A DNA stretch of 64,000 bases from Dyadobacter chenhuakuii (GTDB lineage: Bacteria; Bacteroidota; Bacteroidia; Cytophagales; Spirosomataceae): contig NZ_CP098805.1 in the NCBI RefSeq assembly GCF_023821985.2, positions 3,658,001 to 3,722,000 on the forward strand, written 5' to 3'. The notes below the pieces were generated by a model. It had not been told where the DNA came from, did not search any database, and saw nothing but the letters and a program-made list of their open reading frames with translations. Below are positions 17,010-25,507 of the stretch, one piece after another. The position numbers were made by a program, and so were the translations under genes. Numbering within the stretch: position 1 is the first letter of the stretch; each line of letters opens with the position of its first letter.

Positions 17010-17852
17010 TTGAAAATCATCGAATGTCCGCGTGATGCCTGGCAGGGAGTTCATCGCTTTATTCCTACTGAGAAAAAGGCGTATTACATTAACCAGCTGC
17101 TTCGCGTTGGGTTTGATACCATTGACTTTGGGAGTTTCGTTTCTCCCAAAGCCATGCCTCAGGTGAGCGATACTGCGGAATTAATAAGCCAGCTGAACAC
17201 AGCTGGCTCCACTACCAAGCTTCTTGCCATTGTTGCTAACGAGCGCGGCGCCATCGAGGCATGCCAGTTTCCTCAGATCACCGACATTGGTTTTCCTTTT
17301 TCCATTTCCGAAACTTTTCAGATCCGTAATGCCAATTCCACGATTGCAGAATCGCTGGAAAGAGTGAAGCGCATTACCGCTTTGGCGGAGGACAATGGGA
17401 AATCTCTTGTTATTTATATTTCAATGGGTTTCGGAAATCCGTACGGAGACGCCTGGAATGCTGAAATTGTATTCGAGAATATTGAAAAGCTGGCTCAATC
17501 TGGCATCCGTACATTTTCACTGGCCGATACTGTGGGCGTAGCGCGGGAAAGCGACATTAGGAATGTATTTTCACAAATGCTGGCGCTCCGGCCGGATCTG
17601 GAATTTGGGGCACATTTTCATACAACACCTGGTCAATGGCGGGAGAAAGTTGCAGCAGCATATGAAGCAGGATGCCGGCGTTTTGATGGTGCAATGCTGG
17701 GTTACGGCGGTTGTCCCATGGCGCAGGATGAGCTCGTAGGAAATATGCCGACCGAAAATCTGATGGAATTTGCAAAAGAAAAAAAAGAACTGCTCAATCT
17801 GGATTTGCAGGCTTTGCAAAACGCTCGTAAGCAGTTCCTTCAATTGGTATAA
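17010..17852 (+). CDS. Hydroxymethylglutaryl-CoA lyase
   Basis: TIM-barrel lyase that splits HMG-CoA into acetoacetate and acetyl-CoA (leucine or ketone-body catabolism). It has 280 residues, near the usual 290-300. The start shown is TTG at 17010: it gives KIIECPRDAWQG, the family N-terminus with the catalytic Arg-Asp pair; a TGA lies two codons upstream, so no ATG start is available. Metal-site histidines appear in GAHFHTTPG, and the mobile-loop cysteine in GYGGCPMAQDELVGNMPTE. The start codon sits directly after an octamer repeat, which may influence translation. The stop is 4 bp from the stop of the convergent gene. Confidence 0.9.
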   Translation: MKIIECPRDAWQGVHRFIPTEKKAYYINQLLRVGFDTIDFGSFVSPKAMPQVSDTAELISQLNTAGSTTKLLAIVANERGAIEACQFPQITDIGFPFSISETFQIRNANSTIAESLERVKRITALAEDNGKSLVIYISMGFGNPYGDAWNAEIVFENIEKLAQSGIRTFSLADTVGVARESDIRNVFSQMLALRPDLEFGAHFHTTPGQWREKVAAAYEAGCRRFDGAMLGYGGCPMAQDELVGNMPTENLMEFAKEKKELLNLDLQALQNARKQFLQLV

Positions 17853-17856
17853 ATGT

Positions 17857-18969
17857 CTATTGACCTGAAAATTTACGTTTTACAATCGCTAACAGCGCTG
17901 TAACCGCCTCTCCATTCACATCCCAGGCATATTTGGACGCATAACGATGCCAGATCAGGTTTTGCGCTTCTTCAAAACTTTTCACCATATCCAATTCATA
18001 AATTGCTTTGTCGAAATGCTCACTGTTTTTGTCAAAAAGCTGATTAACAAACATAAAGCGCTGTCCCAAGGGAATAGAACCCGCAATGCTCTCCACCTTC
18101 ACCGGAACGCTTCCGTATGACTTGTCGTCATCATGTTTTGGAAGCTCCACTTTGTAGCGGCTGTTGAGGCTGTCTTTTTCGGTAGAATTTGTTTTAGCGA
18201 TAATTTCACCGATCACCGCCGAAGCAGGTTCTGCGCGTGGCGGCGCAGGCTTAGCAGGTGCGTCCAGCTCATTGAATGCTGAATCGAAGAATGATCTCGA
18301 TTCATTTCTTCCGCTCGTTGATGTATTTCTACCACTTTCAGAAATGCGAAGATCTGACAGATTAAGCGGGAAAACATCCGAGAATTGAAGCAAATAAGGA
18401 TCCAAATCGTCGATAAGGTCCGGATTGCCTTTTAATTCGTATAACCAGCTAACGGCTTGGGTCTGATAAACCGAATTTGAGCCACTGTCTGTCAGGCGGG
18501 CTAACATCGCTTCTGCCAGTCCACGGTGAATGTGGGTATATTTAACCAGATGCTCGGCCTTTTCATGCGTAAATTCCGCATCCTGCTTTTCCCTGATCTT
18601 ATCCTCGAAATAACTTTCCGGAGCCAGTAATAACCTGAGCGCGTCCTTCACAGAGTCCGATAATATGGGTTCCAGGTCGGCGCGTTTCACAGCAATATGT
18701 TGCGAAGCCGTGTTCATAAAATCTTCCAGTGCCTTTTTTACCTCTTCATTGGTAAAATCAAAATAGGGGCTCCGAAACTGTTCTGCGTTACTTCTCCAGG
18801 CGTCAAATAACCGGTTCAAAATTCCAAGGTTTACTTGTCTTACGGGCGTGAGTTTCAGTAATCCGGCTCCTGAGATCGTATCCTGGTCCCGGTACATCTC
18901 ATTTAAGATCGTTGTGGTGAACCTGGCAGCGTATTGGTTGAGTGCAATTAAATTCAAATTATCCGGCAT
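17857..18969 (-). CDS. Conserved protein of unknown function
   Basis: I cannot name this family. A 370-residue soluble protein with no signal peptide or membrane segment. The first 200 residues are predicted mostly helical (ALNQYAARFTTTILNEMY, LAEAMLARLTDSGSN). About 215-275 is a low-complexity Ser/Pro/Ala/Asn linker (NTSTSGRNESRSF, PAKPAPPRAEPAS). The last 90 residues form a second helical block (SIPLGQRFMFVNQLFDKNSEHF, SFEEAQNLIWHRYASKYAWD) that looks like the well-conserved part. I recall similar proteins in Cytophagales genomes but no tested function. Divergent from tdk with 102 bp between starts. Confidence 0.7.
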   Translation of the reverse strand: MPDNLNLIALNQYAARFTTTILNEMYRDQDTISGAGLLKLTPVRQVNLGILNRLFDAWRSNAEQFRSPYFDFTNEEVKKALEDFMNTASQHIAVKRADLEPILSDSVKDALRLLLAPESYFEDKIREKQDAEFTHEKAEHLVKYTHIHRGLAEAMLARLTDSGSNSVYQTQAVSWLYELKGNPDLIDDLDPYLLQFSDVFPLNLSDLRISESGRNTSTSGRNESRSFFDSAFNELDAPAKPAPPRAEPASAVIGEIIAKTNSTEKDSLNSRYKVELPKHDDDKSYGSVPVKVESIAGSIPLGQRFMFVNQLFDKNSEHFDKAIYELDMVKSFEEAQNLIWHRYASKYAWDVNGEAVTALLAIVKRKFSGQ

Positions 18970-19071
18970 AACGAATAAGAGCTTTTGATAACGTCTGTGT
19001 TTAAAAAAAATGTGCTTGATTTGTAAAGATAAAGAAATTTGCCTGTTCGGCAGCCCCGTATCCCGTCAAAC

Positions 19072-19659
19072 ATGTTCATAGAACCATCGCAAAGGAAAGA
19101 AAACGAGAGTCCGCGAACCGGCTGGATCGAAGTGATCTGTGGATCAATGTTTTCCGGAAAAACGGAGGAATTGATCCGCAGACTGAACCGCGCCAAAATA
19201 GCCCGGCAACGGATACAAATTTTCAAGCCTGCGTTGGATAAACGCTATCACGAGGAGAACATTGTTTCTCATAATGACAATTCGATCCGCTCTATTCCTG
19301 TCCAGACATCCCTTGAAATCCTGGACCGGGCCGAAAACTGTGAGGTGGTCGGCCTGGATGAAGCGCAATTTTTTGATGAGAAAATTGTGGAAGTATGCAC
19401 ATTGCTGGCGGACTCCGGCAAGCGGGTGATTGTGGCTGGATTGGATATGGATTATGCGGGAAAACCATTCGGATGCATGCCTCAGCTGATGGCTGTCGCG
19501 GAATATGTAACCAAAGTGCATGCCATTTGCATGGTCTGCGGGGAAGTTGCCTCCCATTCCTACCGGCTTTCCCCGTCTAACGAACGCGTTTTATTAGGCG
19601 AAACCAATCTTTATGAGGCACGGTGCCGCCGCTGCTTTAATTTGGGTGAACAAGTATGA
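19072..19659 (+). CDS. tdk: Thymidine kinase, type II
   Basis: Phosphorylates thymidine with ATP in the pyrimidine salvage pathway. The ATG at 19072 was chosen (195 residues); an extra 11 residues are possible upstream but unlike the family. P-loop GSMFSGKT at 24-31, catalytic glutamate Glu98 in LDEAQFF, and four zinc cysteines: Cys153 and Cys156 (CMVC), Cys185 and Cys188 (CRRC). It overlaps the SGNH hydrolase gene by ATGA, so the two are translated together. Confidence 0.96.
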   Translation: MFIEPSQRKENESPRTGWIEVICGSMFSGKTEELIRRLNRAKIARQRIQIFKPALDKRYHEENIVSHNDNSIRSIPVQTSLEILDRAENCEVVGLDEAQFFDEKIVEVCTLLADSGKRVIVAGLDMDYAGKPFGCMPQLMAVAEYVTKVHAICMVCGEVASHSYRLSPSNERVLLGETNLYEARCRRCFNLGEQV

Positions 19660-20297
19660 AAACCAGGAACTGGCTTATTGCTTCTCTGGCGCTGAATGCA
19701 TTTCTGATCGTGTCAATTTGCGTTTTCTCATACATTTATCGTGATAAGATTATGCAAAGATTTGTTGCCATGAAAGGAAATCCGACCATTGTCATGTATG
19801 GAAATTCGATCACCGCACAGGGAAAATGGACCGCATTACTGGACCGGACGGATGTCCTGAACAACGGACTGCCCGGCATGAGCACTTATCACTTCCTGCA
19901 ATTGCTTCCCACACATGTTACTAACCTGCATCCGAAGATATGTTTTGTAAAAGGCGGCATTAATGACATTACAGTCGGCGTTTCGCAGGAGCGAATGCAG
20001 GGCTACTATCAGGCTATTCTTGACAAAATAATAGAAAGCAAAATCATCCCCGTCGTCACGCTGACTGTCTATGAGCAAAATGATCCCGTTAGCAAAAAGG
20101 AAGTAGATACATTAAACGACTTCCTGATTAAATATTGCCAGGAAAATCAAGTTGCTTACATTGACCTCAATCAGTTTATTTCAGATTCAACGGGGCTGAA
20201 AGTTGAGTATGCTGTTGATAAAACGCATTTGAACGAGAAGGCTTATGAGATCTGGGGACGGGAGATTAGGAAGGTTTTGAAGGAAAAGGGAATTTGA
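19656..20297 (+). CDS. Membrane-anchored SGNH/GDSL hydrolase
   Basis: A 213-residue esterase-type hydrolase. Residues 6-27 are one membrane segment (signal anchor), placing the enzyme on the periplasmic side. Catalytic elements are Ser51 in YGNSITAQG (block I), GGIND at 100-104 (block III Asn) and the Asp188/His191 dyad in [11 protein letters not shown] (block V). The family includes lipases, acetyl esterases and arylesterases, so the substrate stays open. It overlaps tdk by four bases; no functional link between the two is obvious. A bidirectional hairpin follows. Confidence 0.88.
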   Translation: MKTRNWLIASLALNAFLIVSICVFSYIYRDKIMQRFVAMKGNPTIVMYGNSITAQGKWTALLDRTDVLNNGLPGMSTYHFLQLLPTHVTNLHPKICFVKGGINDITVGVSQERMQGYYQAILDKIIESKIIPVVTLTVYEQNDPVSKKEVDTLNDFLIKYCQENQVAYIDLNQFISDSTGLKVEYAVDKTHLNEKAYEIWGREIRKVLKEKGI

Positions 20298-20312
20298 TCA
20301 AACATTATAAAA

Positions 20313-20350
20313 CCAAAAACGGCCGCTTCTTTCGAAACGGCCGTTTTTGG
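20313..20350. terminator. Bidirectional intrinsic terminator
   Basis: Thirteen-base perfect arms (20313-20325 and 20338-20350) around a 12-base loop, with A5 and T5 inside the arms so both RNAs end in U. It serves the converging SGNH hydrolase and DAHP synthase genes. Confidence 0.88.
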
Positions 20351-20366
20351 TATGCTATCTTAAATC

Positions 20367-21461
20367 CTAAACATTCACCTGGTTCATCACCTCGGTTTGC
20401 TTGCGGATTGATTCCATGTGAACAAGTTTGAAAAGCTCGTCGACAAGGTTTGGATATAAATTCATGCTCTTGCCCCATCCTGCGCGCGTTTCCAAAACTT
20501 CACGGAAACGGTCAACCTGGTAAGCGGCAACGTTGTTATCGCGTTTGTATTCGGCCAATTTCTCAACCAAAGCCATGCGGTTTGCCAATGTTTCAAGCAT
20601 TTCGCGGTCCAGGTTGTCAATTTTGCCACGAATGATCTCTAATTGAGATTGGTAATCGCTGCCGTAAGACTCTTTACGAACGTGCAGGTCATGCAACATT
20701 TGACCAAGGGCAGCTGGCGTCAACTGCTGAGCAGCATCAGACCAAGCTTTATCCGGCTCGCGGTGTGATTCGATAATCAAACCTTCATAGTTCAAATCAA
20801 GCGCACGTTGTGCCAATTCATATAAGTAAGCACGTTTTCCGGCCATGTGGCTTGGATCACCGATAACAGGCAATTCAGGGAAAAGCGTTTTCAATTCGAT
20901 CGCAATGTTCCACATTGGGGAGTTACGGAACTTCGTTTCCTGAGCGTTCGAGAAACCGCGGTGGATTGCACCCAATTTCCGTACGCCAGCCTGGTTCAAA
21001 CGCTCCAAAGCACCGATCCACAATTGCAGGTCAGGGTTTACAGGGTTTTTCACCAAAACAGGAACGTCAATGCCTTTCAAAGCATCCGCAAGTTCCTGAA
21101 CATTGAACGGGTTCACGGTTGTACGCGCGCCGATCCAAAGTATATCCACACCATATTTCAATGCTAATTCAATGTGCTGAGGATTTGCAACTTCAACAGC
21201 AACAGGCATTCCGGTTTGTTTCTTTACTTCCTGTAACCAGGGTAAAGCAGCTTCTCCCATGCCTTCAAAACTTCCTGGACGAGTCCTCGGTTTCCAAATT
21301 CCCGCACGGATTACGTGCGCAAATCCTTCCTCTTTGATCTGGATTGCGGTTTCTAACATTTGTTCCTCGGTCTCTGCGCTGCAAGGTCCGGCGATTACCA
21401 AAGGCTTACCTTCGGTATTGATCCAACTGCTTAACGGAAGGATATCTAAAGAAGCATTCAT
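20367..21461 (-). CDS. Bifunctional DAHP synthase / chorismate mutase (type II)
   Basis: Two enzymes of aromatic amino-acid synthesis in one 364-residue chain. Residues 1-265 are a KDO8P-like DAHP synthase: VIAGPCSAETEEQ, GIWKPRTRPGSFEGMG, GARTTVNPF, the catalytic-site LGAIHRGF, GDPSHMAG and ESHREPDKAWSD. Residues about 275-360 are an AroQ chorismate mutase helix bundle (IRGKIDNLDREMLETLANRM, AEYKRDNNVAAYQVDR). This fusion is usual in Bacteroidota and allows feedback control of the synthase through the mutase domain. The ATG at 21459-21461 was taken; the longer frame begins with TTG two codons upstream. Confidence 0.95.
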   Translation of the reverse strand: MNASLDILPLSSWINTEGKPLVIAGPCSAETEEQMLETAIQIKEEGFAHVIRAGIWKPRTRPGSFEGMGEAALPWLQEVKKQTGMPVAVEVANPQHIELALKYGVDILWIGARTTVNPFNVQELADALKGIDVPVLVKNPVNPDLQLWIGALERLNQAGVRKLGAIHRGFSNAQETKFRNSPMWNIAIELKTLFPELPVIGDPSHMAGKRAYLYELAQRALDLNYEGLIIESHREPDKAWSDAAQQLTPAALGQMLHDLHVRKESYGSDYQSQLEIIRGKIDNLDREMLETLANRMALVEKLAEYKRDNNVAAYQVDRFREVLETRAGWGKSMNLYPNLVDELFKLVHMESIRKQTEVMNQVNV

Positions 21462-21649
21462 ATTCAAAAACTTGTCCTTAATAAAAAATGATAATTGTAA
21501 TATTTTGATCCGGTGTTATGCGTATTTCTGGGATTGACGTACATTTGATATAACAAAAGTCAATCAACTTCTTAATGCGTACTACTTTCTTCCAGTGATT
21601 TTAAGCAAAAACACTAAACTTTCACTTAGGAAAAACGTATAATTAAAAA

Positions 21650-22852
21650 ATGGCATATCCTTCTCCAAAAGACGAAATACCTGTATTTTTTGAAGATACT
21701 TCCGTCGCATTTGCATCAAAATCAGACGCTCAACTACGTAAAACTTACTGGTTATTCAGCCTCATGAATCAGGCTCGAGTGGTAAATTTAGGCACTTTTT
21801 TTATAAAGCTTGCACTAAAACTTCACTTACCGATAAAAAATGTTATCCGTCTTACCATTTTTGAACAATTCTGTGGCGGTGAGACGATTAGGGACTGCGA
21901 CCCAACCATTTCATTGCTCGGCCGGTCGGGCATTGGCACCATCCTGGATTACTCAGTGGAAGGTGAGGACGACGAAGCAAGCTTTGATGCTACAACGAAT
22001 GAAATACTGAAAACGATCGATAAGGCCGCTTCCTCAGAAACGATCCCTTTTTCTGTGTTCAAGATTACGGGTGTTGCTTCCGCGGATCTGCTGGAAAAAA
22101 TCCAGCGAAACGAGGAGCTTACGAGCGAGGAAGAGGCCGCATATGCCCGCATTCAGGAGCGTGTGGAGACATTATGCCGCCATGCACATGATAAGAACGT
22201 CCGCATTTTTGTGGATGCGGAAGAAAGCTGGATCCAGGGCATCATCGACGACCTGACCTACCGAATGATGCAAAAATTCAACCGCGAAAAAGCCATCGTT
22301 TACAACACATACCAACTTTACAGGCATGATACGCTGGAAGGATTGAAAAGTGCTTATCTCGCCGCACGGCAGAAAGGCTATTTCCTTGGCGGAAAGCTCG
22401 TTAGGGGTGCATATATGGAAAAAGAGCGGCTCAGGGCGAGGGAAAACGAATATTTTAATCCTATCCATGTTTCGAAGGAAGCAACGGACAGCGACTACAA
22501 CGCAGCCATCGATTTCAGTTTAGACCACATCGAACACATTTCGATCTGCCTGGGCACACATAATGAATACAGCTCGCAATACTGTGCTGCCAAGATGAAA
22601 AAGCAGGGCATCAGCCGGAATGATGACCGGATCTGGTTTGCACAATTGCTGGGCATGAGCGATAACATTTCCTTTAATTTGTCGAAGGCGGGATATAATG
22701 TTGCCAAGTATGTTCCTTATGGCCCGATTGACGCTGTTTTGCCTTATCTGATCCGCCGTGCGGAGGAAAACACCTCTATTGCGGGCCAAAGCAGCAGGGA
22801 GTATCTGCTGGTTAAAAGTGAATTGAAGCGGAGGGGAATCGGTTCTTTATAA
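21650..22852 (+). CDS. Proline dehydrogenase (monofunctional)
   Basis: FAD enzyme that oxidises proline to pyrroline-5-carboxylate. A 400-residue single-function form without the aldehyde dehydrogenase of PutA. Family motifs are visible: VDAEESWIQ, NTYQLYRHD (with TYQxY), LVRGAYMEKER, LGTHNEY, and the substrate-arginine motif LIRRAEENTS near the C-terminus, with YVPYGP before it. The N-terminal 120 residues are the divergent part seen in many Bacteroidota enzymes. Its P5C dehydrogenase partner is not in the window. Divergent from the DAHP synthase gene with 188 bp between starts. Confidence 0.94.
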   Translation: MAYPSPKDEIPVFFEDTSVAFASKSDAQLRKTYWLFSLMNQARVVNLGTFFIKLALKLHLPIKNVIRLTIFEQFCGGETIRDCDPTISLLGRSGIGTILDYSVEGEDDEASFDATTNEILKTIDKAASSETIPFSVFKITGVASADLLEKIQRNEELTSEEEAAYARIQERVETLCRHAHDKNVRIFVDAEESWIQGIIDDLTYRMMQKFNREKAIVYNTYQLYRHDTLEGLKSAYLAARQKGYFLGGKLVRGAYMEKERLRARENEYFNPIHVSKEATDSDYNAAIDFSLDHIEHISICLGTHNEYSSQYCAAKMKKQGISRNDDRIWFAQLLGMSDNISFNLSKAGYNVAKYVPYGPIDAVLPYLIRRAEENTSIAGQSSREYLLVKSELKRRGIGSL

Positions 22853-22902
22853 GTAACTTATTACTTTCGCATTCTTGAAATTGTCAATTGTTTGAAAAAC
22901 GA

Positions 22903-23619
22903 ATGAATCAATCCCGAAATCCAACGCCATATTTAGTTTTCAGTTTGCTGCTTATCGTGCTGGATCAGCTTTCTAAATTCCTGGTTTACAAATATATGGA
23001 ACCTGGATTTTCCGGGCAGATCCCACTGATCGGCAATTGGCTGAAACTACATTATGTACTTAATCCGGGGATGGCGTTCGGCATGCAGCTGGGGCACGAA
23101 TATGGCAAGCTTTTTCTGACATTATTCCGCCTTGTGGCCATGTGCGCCATTGGCTGGTATTTGATCCATTTGGCCCGCTCAGGCGCTTCAAAGGGATTGC
23201 TTTGGGCATTGTCGATGATACTTGCCGGCGCGGTGGGTAATGTAATTGACAGCACATTCTATGGCGTTTTGCTTAAAAATGCGCCTTACGGCTCTCCTAC
23301 TCCCTGGTTTCATGGACAGGTTATTGACATGATTTTTGTTGATTTCTGGGAAGGGTTTATTCCGGAATGGATTCCTGTCTGGGGAGGACAATATTACTCT
23401 ACACCGATCTTCAACGTTGCCGATTCATGCATTTTCATCGGCGTATGCAGCATTTTAATATTCCAGGGAAGCTTTCACTCGGATCATTCAGATGATTCAG
23501 ATCATAAAGATGAGGATGAAACACCCGTTGAAACGACATTAAGCGCAACGGATGAGCACACAGACATTCCTTCCACTCCTGTTAAACTGGAAGATGACGA
23601 AACGAAAAAAGAGAGCTAA
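22903..23619 (+). CDS. lspA: Lipoprotein signal peptidase II with an acidic C-terminal tail
   Basis: Inner-membrane aspartyl protease that removes signal peptides from prolipoproteins. The ATG at 22903 (238 residues) was used; a TTG five codons earlier is possible. Four membrane segments (about 9-29, 70-90, 97-118, 171-190). The two catalytic aspartates are Asp116 in GNVIDS and Asp174 in FNVADS. The loop between them is longer than in E. coli (about 58 residues). After residue 190 there is an unusual 48-residue Asp/His/Glu/Thr-rich tail (HSDHSDDSDHKDEDE...), not part of the enzyme core. The stop codon lies in the loop of the terminator. Confidence 0.95.
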   Translation: MNQSRNPTPYLVFSLLLIVLDQLSKFLVYKYMEPGFSGQIPLIGNWLKLHYVLNPGMAFGMQLGHEYGKLFLTLFRLVAMCAIGWYLIHLARSGASKGLLWALSMILAGAVGNVIDSTFYGVLLKNAPYGSPTPWFHGQVIDMIFVDFWEGFIPEWIPVWGGQYYSTPIFNVADSCIFIGVCSILIFQGSFHSDHSDDSDHKDEDETPVETTLSATDEHTDIPSTPVKLEDDETKKES

Positions 23620-23637
23620 GGCTCTCTTTTTTCGTTT
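23600..23637. terminator. Bidirectional terminator containing the lspA stop codon in its loop
   Basis: A perfect 17-bp stem (23600-23616 with 23621-23637) with a four-base loop TAAG. The TAA of lspA is in the loop, so the last codons of lspA form the left arm. A- and T-rich outer stem gives U-tracts both ways; it also ends the leftward Ig-like gene. Confidence 0.9.
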
Positions 23638-23652
23638 GATATGATCTTGATA

Positions 23653-25251
23653 TTAATTCTCTTCTTTGGTTAGTGGCACAAAATCCTTAAAGGACTTTTT
23701 CAGTGCAGCATCTGTGGCTTCCTTCTTGCTTTCCCAATTCGCATCCAGTTCCAATGCTACCAAACCACTCAGGTTCATAAGCGCTTTGAATTCGTCGAGT
23801 TTACGGATAAAATCAGGTGTCCTCCGCGCAGATTTCTGAGCATATTCACGGGCAAAAACATCTCCTTTATTTTGCAGCTCATTTTTCTTTTGCAATACGT
23901 AATTAAAACGATCTAAAAGTCCGTTCGTGGACTTACCGATCACCTCAGTTGCCTCCAATGTTCCAACCGTCGCAACCGTCGTCCCGCCAATGGTTGTAAT
24001 GTAACCACGGGCTTTTCCCTTATCGTCTGTAAACTGTGGCGCCAGCCCGGTCGTTGCTCCTAGCGAAGCATTTAGCAAGGATCTGCTCCTCTTCCCGCGT
24101 TTCGCTTTGGAATACGCTTTTTTCAGGTAAATTTCCTTCTCCTGCATTTGCTCCAGAAGCCCCCATGCATTCACGAGTGCGCCCTTGTATAAGCCGTATA
24201 CATATGCGTCACGAAGACTTTCATCCACAGTATTTTTAATCACAAAGCGGATCGTCTTCTCCTTTTTGTTCTGCGCCTTGTCCATCACGTAAAAAATGAT
24301 GTTAAAGGAAAGAGTATCAAACGGATCTTTTACAAAATCATAACCCGGCTCCCATATGAACTCGTAACTGGTAGGCGCGTTTTTTACCAAAGCTTCCTTG
24401 GGAACATTCTTATTTTCAGAAATGAATGCAAATGTGGAAATGTCGTCTTCTCCGTTTGGATCGGACAATGCGAACCGCAGGTTAATGCGGTTGTTTTCCG
24501 CGCTCCTGATCGTGGAAACCTGCGGCACAATCGTAAAGTCCGGTGCCAGGTCCATTTGCGTAATGTTCAATCGCAACCTCCCTTTTGTCCGCTCTTTGGA
24601 CGGCTGATCTTCTACATAGAACTCAACATACTTAGGCGATTCCTTCAAAATATTAAACTGCTTGGTAGAAGGCTCCCAGACGATTTCACCTGCTGCCGAA
24701 AGCTTCATTCCCTCAGGCATTTCTTCCAGAATGGGAACAAAAACAACGGGATCACCATCCGGATCACGGACAGAGTTCATATCGATCTGGTAGGTGTTCT
24801 GAGTTCTGTATTGAATGTAGAAAGGCTTTAATTCGTCAACTTGCGGAGGGCGGTTCACGTGCATGACTTTAAAAACCACCTCTCGGGAAGCACTTTCACC
24901 CGATGTGCTCTGTGCTTCAAACACAACCGGAAAGGATTTCGAAGTATTGATCCGGTCAGCAATGTCGTAACCCGGAGTCCAGATGAAATGCCCGAGCGAG
25001 TCAAACTTCATCTCTTTAAGATAACCGGTAGAAATACTATATCGCACAGAATCGCTTTTTCCACCTTTGGTCTGAAGATGAAAATTGATCTCCTTCCCTT
25101 CACTCAGCACATTCCATTCGGATTCATTCGGGAAAACAATCTGCAAGGGGCCTGTTGCAGAACTCTTCATATTATCCTGCCCCTGCGCCTTTGAGAATAA
25201 GAAAACGGCCGTCAGAAGTATCAGTATTTTATGAATATGCTTTGTAATCAT
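23653..25251 (-). CDS. Large secreted protein with Ig-like repeats
   Basis: A 532-residue exported protein from the ATG at 25249-25251 (signal peptide ending KAQGQ). Residues about 40-330 hold three Ig/cadherin-like units: a FxWxPGYD segment occurs twice (FIWTPGYDIADR and FIWEPGYDFVKD), each followed by a SFPVVFEA/SFNIIFYV strand, with a third, diverged IVWEPSTKQF between them. RDPDGDPVVF and SDPNGEDDIS are cadherin-like calcium loops. The C-terminal 200 residues are helical with a Gly/Thr-rich stretch (SLGATTGLAP, GGTTVATVGTLEATE). No catalytic motif is seen. It may be a structural or adhesin-type envelope protein; the family has no name that I can give. Confidence 0.75.
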   Translation of the reverse strand: MITKHIHKILILLTAVFLFSKAQGQDNMKSSATGPLQIVFPNESEWNVLSEGKEINFHLQTKGGKSDSVRYSISTGYLKEMKFDSLGHFIWTPGYDIADRINTSKSFPVVFEAQSTSGESASREVVFKVMHVNRPPQVDELKPFYIQYRTQNTYQIDMNSVRDPDGDPVVFVPILEEMPEGMKLSAAGEIVWEPSTKQFNILKESPKYVEFYVEDQPSKERTKGRLRLNITQMDLAPDFTIVPQVSTIRSAENNRINLRFALSDPNGEDDISTFAFISENKNVPKEALVKNAPTSYEFIWEPGYDFVKDPFDTLSFNIIFYVMDKAQNKKEKTIRFVIKNTVDESLRDAYVYGLYKGALVNAWGLLEQMQEKEIYLKKAYSKAKRGKRSRSLLNASLGATTGLAPQFTDDKGKARGYITTIGGTTVATVGTLEATEVIGKSTNGLLDRFNYVLQKKNELQNKGDVFAREYAQKSARRTPDFIRKLDEFKALMNLSGLVALELDANWESKKEATDAALKKSFKDFVPLTKEEN

Positions 25252-25444
25252 AACTTCCAAAATATAATTAATTCCATGTGTCGAGAAACCCTTTGAGTCT
25301 AACGCAAAACTAGCAAATACTATATAGAAAAGCGTTTTGAATAATTTTTAAATTGATATTTGAAAACGGAAGCCCTGCTAATCAGATTGATTTTGGACAT
25401 TTCAAATAATAGTGCAGTGTAAAAACGTCGGCCTTGCTAAATAC

Positions 25445-25487
25445 AAATACCGGAGGGAGCCATTTTAAAGACTACCCTCCGGTATTT
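25445..25487 (-). terminator. Probable terminator after the ompH pair
   Basis: Perfect 13-bp stem (25445-25457 with 25475-25487), loop of 17 bases, 20 bp past the stop of the last ompH gene. The U-tract is weak (only the A3 in the arm), so efficiency is uncertain. Confidence 0.7.
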
Positions 25488-25507
25488 TAAGTTCAAAGAA
25501 GCTGCTA

